In this document: positions 7,263 through 10,100 of the stretch, piece by piece
Layout: each line of letters starts with the position of its first letter
How positions within the stretch are numbered: position 1 is the first letter of the stretch
Assembly: GCA_027083655.1 (NCBI GenBank)
Contig: JALWNS010000459.1
Location: 1-10,100 of the forward strand
Length of the DNA stretch: 10,100 bases
Reading direction: 5' to 3'
Source of the DNA: Bacteroidales bacterium
Lineage (GTDB): Bacteria; Bacteroidota; Bacteroidia; Bacteroidales; S143-33
Notes under the pieces: model-generated
Told to the model about the DNA's origin: nothing
What the model saw: only the letters and a program-made list of their open reading frames with translations
The model's database searches: none
Translations under genes and position numbers: made by a program

Positions 7263-7384
7263 ATTTGCAAGGTGCCTACGCCACGCTTGCAAATGATATA
7301 AAATATCGTCGCAAGGTATCTACGCTACGCTTGTGACAGTTGTGAGATTTCGTTGCAAGGAGGCCTGATGTCACGCTTGCGACT
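7263..7384. repeat. Three homologous hairpins at an exact 44-nt period
   Basis: Hairpin 1 pairs ATTTGCAAG (7263-7271) with CTTGCAAAT (7286-7294). Hairpin 2 pairs GTCGCAAG (7308-7315) with CTTGTGAC (7330-7337). Hairpin 3 pairs GTTGCAAG (7352-7359) with CTTGCGAC (7376-7383). Equivalent positions are 44 nt apart in both steps. Copies 1 and 2 also pair inside the loop, GTG/CAC and GTA/TAC, with the same bulged G after the inner right arm. Copy 3 has a diverged loop. Linkers are AT-rich and alike. Copy 2 shares TCGCAAGGTAT with the type B units of the array at 5.4-5.9 kb. Confidence 0.75.
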
Positions 7385-7502
7385 GAAGCCAACTTATTCG
7401 CGGCGAGGGGCACGCCCACGAAATTTATAATCGTATATACAGCAATATCCCTCCTGAAAATTAATCTCTTATCCCCGTTGCGTAAATAAAAAGCTTTACC
7501 AC

Positions 7503-7532
7503 AACAAGAAGTCTGTAATTACTTGTCTTGTT
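7503..7532 (-). terminator. Possible terminator of the NapH-like gene
   Basis: AACAAGAAGT (7503-7512) pairs with ACTTGTCTTGTT (7521-7532) around an 8-nt loop, giving about ten pairs with a small bulge. It lies about 50 nt past the stop of the minus-strand gene. Read on that strand, a T-rich stretch (gctttttattt) follows only about 10 nt after the stem, so it is not a textbook intrinsic terminator. Confidence 0.35.
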
Positions 7533-7579
7533 AATTAATAATTTTATATAGATGACACCACATCAATCAAACTCTAACC

Positions 7580-8638
7580 CTACAACCTTGCTAGAGCTAA
7601 AAACACGGTGTGTACACCAATTACAGTTGCAATGTAATAAGACCAAGCATTTTTCTTGCTACCAAAGAATGACAGATAAATCGAATCGGCATGGCATGAA
7701 TCCAGGCAATCGCCACAGAGAGTACAATTCCACCCTGCCTTACCCTTCTTTATGTCCTCTGCCCTGAGCGCATCATAGCGGCAGCTCACCGTACAGGCAT
7801 TACACAAAGTACAGGTATTGTGATCTATACGTATGCGGGCAGGATAAAGCTTGCTCAGGAGCGTCACCAGGCTACCAATGGGACAGAAAGTAGTACAATG
7901 GAACATATAACCCAGACGCCAGGAGACAAGGTACATCAATGCTAGCTCCACTAGCCCAAACATTGCCGCAAATAAAGTAGCTGTCAGGGCATTCACTCCT
8001 AACTTGTGCATCAAAAATGCTACAATAAGAACAGAAGCAAGCATAAAATAACGGAAAATTATTGAATACTTACGGCTAAAAGGCTTGGGCCTACCTCTCC
8101 TGCGCGAACTGGCAAAACCGTCCCAAGCTCCTATATAGCACAGATGTGAACACCAAGCAGGACCTAAAATAACTATAGTACTTAACAACAAAATTAACAT
8201 AAACAAAGACCCTCCTCCACGGTATATTGGTCCCGCTACAATCAACGCAGGCACAGGTAAATGTAATTTACCTGACATAAGAAATTTTTCATTAACCAAC
8301 AAGCCTAAAAATAGTTGCAAGAAAAATATAACAGAGAAAAACAACCAGTAACGCAAACGCATTTTCTTGATCTTCTCCTTATACAAAATCAAATACGTGA
8401 GTACAAAAGAATATATCTCCAATACAAAAATCTCTATCCATCCAGCTCCCGGCCAAAAACGCTCTGCCAAAATCATTGGAGGATGTACATTTATCTGAAC
8501 AGGTACCAGTAATATTAAAGGAACAAGGACACTAACAACAAGAGGCCCTACCTTAATATTTTTTTGCCTCCCTTTAGTGGGCTTAATCTGATTTATTAAC
8601 TTTGGCTGAATCTGTCTTATTGTCCCTATCTCTCTCAT
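7580..8638 (-). CDS. NapH-like integral membrane protein with two 4Fe-4S clusters
   Basis: A polytopic membrane electron carrier of the NapH/YccM/CcoG-related group, which passes electrons from quinol or a reductase to a partner. Positions here count from the ATG at 8636-8638 (352 residues). About six or seven helices are visible. CSHLCYIG (near 163-170) and CTTFCPIG (near 248-255) are the two CxxxC motifs that the NapH family keeps at the membrane face. The C-terminal half carries two ferredoxin sites, CTLCNACTVSC (near 276-286) and CTLCGDCLDSC (near 305-315), each Cx2Cx2CxxxC, on the cytoplasmic side. A last hydrophobic stretch (YYIATVIGVHTVFLALA) ends the protein. A TTG at 8683 would add 15 residues; I prefer the ATG. 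No NapG, cytochrome c or other obligate partner is adjacent, so this is an orphan Fe-S membrane protein. It points at the Isf-like flavoprotein across the structured spacer; a functional link is only a guess. Confidence 0.85.
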   Translation of the reverse strand: MREIGTIRQIQPKLINQIKPTKGRQKNIKVGPLVVSVLVPLILLVPVQINVHPPMILAERFWPGAGWIEIFVLEIYSFVLTYLILYKEKIKKMRLRYWLFFSVIFFLQLFLGLLVNEKFLMSGKLHLPVPALIVAGPIYRGGGSLFMLILLLSTIVILGPAWCSHLCYIGAWDGFASSRRRGRPKPFSRKYSIIFRYFMLASVLIVAFLMHKLGVNALTATLFAAMFGLVELALMYLVSWRLGYMFHCTTFCPIGSLVTLLSKLYPARIRIDHNTCTLCNACTVSCRYDALRAEDIKKGKAGWNCTLCGDCLDSCHADSIYLSFFGSKKNAWSYYIATVIGVHTVFLALARL

Positions 8639-9001
8639 AATCCATGTATTAAAAAACAAAGATTTTAAGATGCGTTTATCCAAAAATAAAAAGTGTTACT
8701 TTAAAGTCAAAATTTTAAAGCTTTTCGACTATAAATTTCCCCGGCTACTGTGCCTTCTTCATTATCTAAAGATTTAAATGCCAGGATTTTTCCCTATTAA
8801 TAAAAATTCTTTGACAATCTGGCAGCTTTACTTTTATACAGGCTAATGACGGGTATACTATCCTTTTTCAAATCAAGACCATTTTGTATGCTTCTTCTTT
8901 TTTGCACGGTTCCCAAGTATACATACACAACCTTAGCCGATAACAAGCCATGCGAAAGAGAGTTATGGGTATTTTATATACGGCGCGGGGATGCCTGGTA
9001 G
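8639..9001. other. Spacer between NapH-like gene and DUF72 remnant, no gene supported
   Basis: This 363-nt AT-rich stretch should hold the minus-strand promoter of the NapH-like gene, but I find no convincing TTG/TAnnTTTG pair. On the plus strand a 51-codon frame (ATG 8846 to TAG 8999-9001) contains a hydrophobic segment (CMLLLFCTV) and runs into the DUF72 remnant in the same frame. It may be degraded sequence of the same locus but does not resemble the DUF72 N-terminus. Confidence 0.45.
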
Positions 9002-9456
9002 TCATGGGAGCAAACAATGAGGGAAGCCCGTATACATGGAAGCAAGTTCATTCTGATACAACAGGCGCGCTGCTTCCACCAAGCAGGGGAGAACCTGAGG
9101 AATATTTACATTTTTTTTGAGAAAGCAGAGAGCGGAGACTGCGAATAGCAATAGAGCTAAGAGGTTGGAGCGGGCAATGGATAGAGAAGCTATGCCAGGA
9201 TTTTGACCTGGTAAACGTCGTTGACCTCAACCGGCGTGACCCTGTGTGGCTTGGTAGCGGCGGCATTCTGTATGTGAGGTTTCACGGCCGTTATGATGAT
9301 CGAGGGAGAATTTTTGCTCATTATAGCTACATGCCTGATGAACTGGAGATCATGGCCGGACGGGTCAAAAGCTATGCTCCGTATGCCATGGAGGCCTGGA
9401 TCAATTTTAATAACTCGGATGTATTCCGCAATGCCCAGATGTCCAAAATATTGTAA
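9002..9456 (+). pseudogene. Decayed, truncated DUF72 (YecE-like) gene
   Basis: The C-terminal part of a DUF72 TIM-barrel protein can be read across two frames. The frame beginning at 9002 gives GSKFILIQQARCF...ENLRNIYIFFEKAESGDC, matching the family's conserved KLGPILFQ...F...LE-FF region, and stops at TAG 9146-9148. The frame starting about 9139 continues with LRIAIELRGWS, then ILYVRFHGRYDD, AHYSYMPDELEIMAGRVKSY and EAWINFNNSDVFRNAQMSKIL to TAA 9454-9456. These correspond to the family's AIEFRH-W, YVRLHG, YS-EEL--WA and VYFNN----A--NA segments. A single frameshift near 9138-9145 joins the two halves. The first 100 or so residues of a normal 240-260-residue member are missing, and a TAG at 8999-9001 closes the frame upstream. 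DUF72 function is unknown. Expression of an intact protein is not possible from this reading. Confidence 0.78.
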
Positions 9457-9652
9457 GGATGAGATAATCTTTAAATAAAGCGCATAGTGTAATTTTCTTA
9501 GTTTGTGTCTAATTTGGAGCTATAAGTTTAAGAAAACGTATTGTAAAGTAAAGAGGCTGAGGCTTCCTTTAATGAAAACATGTCTTTTCTGTCCGGTTAC
9601 TGTTTCCCGTGTATGCTTTGGAATGGTTTGAACTTGAAAAAAGTTGCTTATT
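9457..9652. other. Spacer downstream of the coiled-coil gene, weak inverted repeat only
   Basis: TTTTCTTA (9493-9500) and TAAGAAAA (9529-9536) form a perfect 8-nt inverted repeat with a 28-nt spacer in AT-rich sequence; it may be chance. No ORF of a zapA-like protein is present on the minus strand, where one would be expected in the usual Bacteroidota order after a small coiled-coil gene of this type. Confidence 0.4.
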
Positions 9653-9952
9653 CTAAATGCGCACAGGTGGTATACTGATATTTAATTCTTTTTGTGGAGG
9701 ACGCATTCTATCATAATCGAGCAATGTATATATTTGAGTATCGATCGATGGTATCCATTTTGCTTCCTTGTCGATTTTTATAAATTCATTATTTTTTTTG
9801 TTTAACAATTCCCGAAGTGCCGAAACTTGCTGTCCCAGTTCCTCCACTTCAACTTTAAGCTGCTTATTTTCAGCCGACAGCAAATCATACTTGTCAATTA
9901 ACTTCCTGACTTTGTAATTAATACCGGAAATTAAAACTTTCTCATTTGCCAT
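9653..9952 (-). CDS. Small coiled-coil protein, hypothetical
   Basis: A 99-residue soluble protein read from the ATG at 9950-9952. A TTG 9 nt upstream would extend it by three residues, but it lies very close to the predicted transcript start, so I prefer the ATG. Residues about 10-60 form a heptad-like coiled coil (VRKLIDKYDLLSAENKQLK, then EVEELGQQVSALRELL). The N-terminal pattern resembles the roughly 100-residue coiled-coil protein encoded between pheT and zapA in many Bacteroidota, thought to relate to cell division. The C-terminal third (WIPSIDTQIYTLLDYDRMRP...ISIPPVRI) does not resemble the -INELVREIDKCIALLN ending I expect from that family, and no zapA follows. The division-protein label is therefore only a suggestion. 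Its promoter lies immediately upstream. Confidence 0.7.
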   Translation of the reverse strand: MANEKVLISGINYKVRKLIDKYDLLSAENKQLKVEVEELGQQVSALRELLNKKNNEFIKIDKEAKWIPSIDTQIYTLLDYDRMRPPQKELNISIPPVRI

Positions 9953-9975
9953 TTGCTTCAAATATGCTCGCGGTA

Positions 9976-10006
9976 CAAAAGTAATTATTTTCGCTTACAC
10001 CCGCAA
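9976..10006 (-). promoter_or_regulatory. Bacteroidota-type promoter for the coiled-coil gene
   Basis: On the minus strand a TTG (10004-10006) is followed by 20 nt and then TACTTTTG (9976-9983), an exact match to the Bacteroidota primary sigma factor consensus TTG-N19..21-TAnnTTTG. Transcription should begin around 9969-9970, leaving a leader of about 17 nt before the ATG at 9952. Confidence 0.75.
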
Positions 10007-10029
10007 GACAATGTCCGAAAAAGAACAAT

Positions 10030-10075
10030 AACTTTAACAAAGTTTTATAAATACCGTCGGAAACCTATCGGTTTC
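10030..10075 (-). terminator. Possible terminator of a gene right of the window
   Basis: Two hairpins lie just upstream of the promoter: AACTTT-aac-AAAGTT (10030-10044) and GAAACC-tatc-GGTTTC (10060-10075). Read on the minus strand, the second stem of the pair is followed by a T-rich stretch (attgttcttttt). They could end transcription arriving from beyond 10100. The upstream gene is outside the window, so this is tentative. Confidence 0.3.
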
Positions 10076-10100
10076 AGTAATTTACCGATTATTTTTTGGG

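Larger units (their letters stand above)
6988..7482. repeat. Segment bounded by an 11-nt direct repeat (CTCTTATCCCC)
   Basis: CTCTTATCCCC occurs at 6988-6998 and again at 7466-7476, each followed by TTGCG (immediately in the first copy, after one G in the second). The roughly 480 nt between hold the GC-rich nested fold and the three 44-nt-period hairpins. Short shared words (CACGCCC followed by A-rich sequence, then ATATCCCT) lie near both edges. This could be a target-site duplication around an inserted element or the ends of a duplicated spacer. The rest of the 6891-7579 spacer (6891-6987, 7385-7465) is AT-rich with no gene I can support; one small GGGC-ac-GCCC hairpin sits at about 7408-7417. 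Confidence 0.5.

Noticed and set aside
7552..7767. Plus-strand 71-codon frame
   Set aside because: It is antisense to the ferredoxin-site region of the NapH-like gene; its apparent cysteines and histidines are shadows.
8950..9120. Plus-strand frame ATG 8950 to TGA 9118-9120 as a separate small gene
   Set aside because: It ends at the T8 run inside the DUF72 remnant and its translation shows no family features. The neighbouring frame gives the DUF72-like reading in this stretch.
9111..9120. In-frame TGA after the T8 run as a recoded (selenocysteine or programmed-frameshift) site in DUF72
   Set aside because: The segment before it in that frame does not match DUF72. The family match before this point lies in another frame, so ordinary decay explains it better.
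9048..9266. Minus-strand 72-codon frame over the DUF72 remnant
   Set aside because: It is low-complexity (S, R and L rich), antisense to a recognisable protein match, and has no family features.

Overview
The window looks like a piece of a Bacteroidota chromosome. The reasons are the gene families, the absence of Shine-Dalgarno sites before the starts (A-rich leaders instead), and a clear TTG-N20-TACTTTTG promoter of the Bacteroidota primary-sigma type before the last gene. I cannot assign a genus. Base composition is uneven: the first gene is very AT-rich, the next genes are intermediate, and one intergenic element near 7.1-7.24 kb is strongly GC-rich.

Layout. 1-2340 (+) is the end of an AT-rich surface-polysaccharide type operon: the last 33 codons of an unidentified membrane-protein gene overlap by 4 nt (ATGA) a YfhO-family membrane protein gene. 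That gene appears to lack the usual last membrane helix and abuts, tail to tail, a DraG-like ADP-ribosylglycohydrolase (2337-3281, -). A 111-nt divergent spacer carrying a 9-1-9 palindrome leads to a two-gene (+) unit: a CDF metal exporter fused to a C-terminal NifX/NifB-type domain (3393-4577), and an SDR oxidoreductase 4 nt downstream (4582-5376). A 752-nt spacer follows, about 520 nt of it a mosaic array of short hairpins. Next is a flavoprotein of the FMN-reductase/iron-sulfur flavoprotein family (6129-6890, +). A second long spacer (6891-7579) holds a GC-rich nested fold, three homologous hairpins at a 44-nt period, and an 11-nt direct repeat at both edges. On its far side, pointing back at it, is a NapH-like membrane protein with two 4Fe-4S sites (7580-8638, -). 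After that come a frameshifted DUF72 gene remnant (about 9002-9456, +) and a small coiled-coil protein (9653-9952, -) with its own promoter.

How the parts relate. The protein genes are mostly ordinary single-purpose genes with a metal and redox flavour: a CDF-NifX metal exporter, an Fe-S flavoprotein and an Fe-S membrane electron carrier. I see no defence island, CRISPR array, transposase, tRNA or rRNA. The most unusual content is non-coding. Both long spacers contain families of short hairpins whose copies differ by pair-preserving (compensatory) changes, and the GC-rich element at 7097-7237 folds into a nested stem of more than 20 pairs. These are the best candidates for something undescribed: a structured RNA, a REP-like mobile repeat family, or both.
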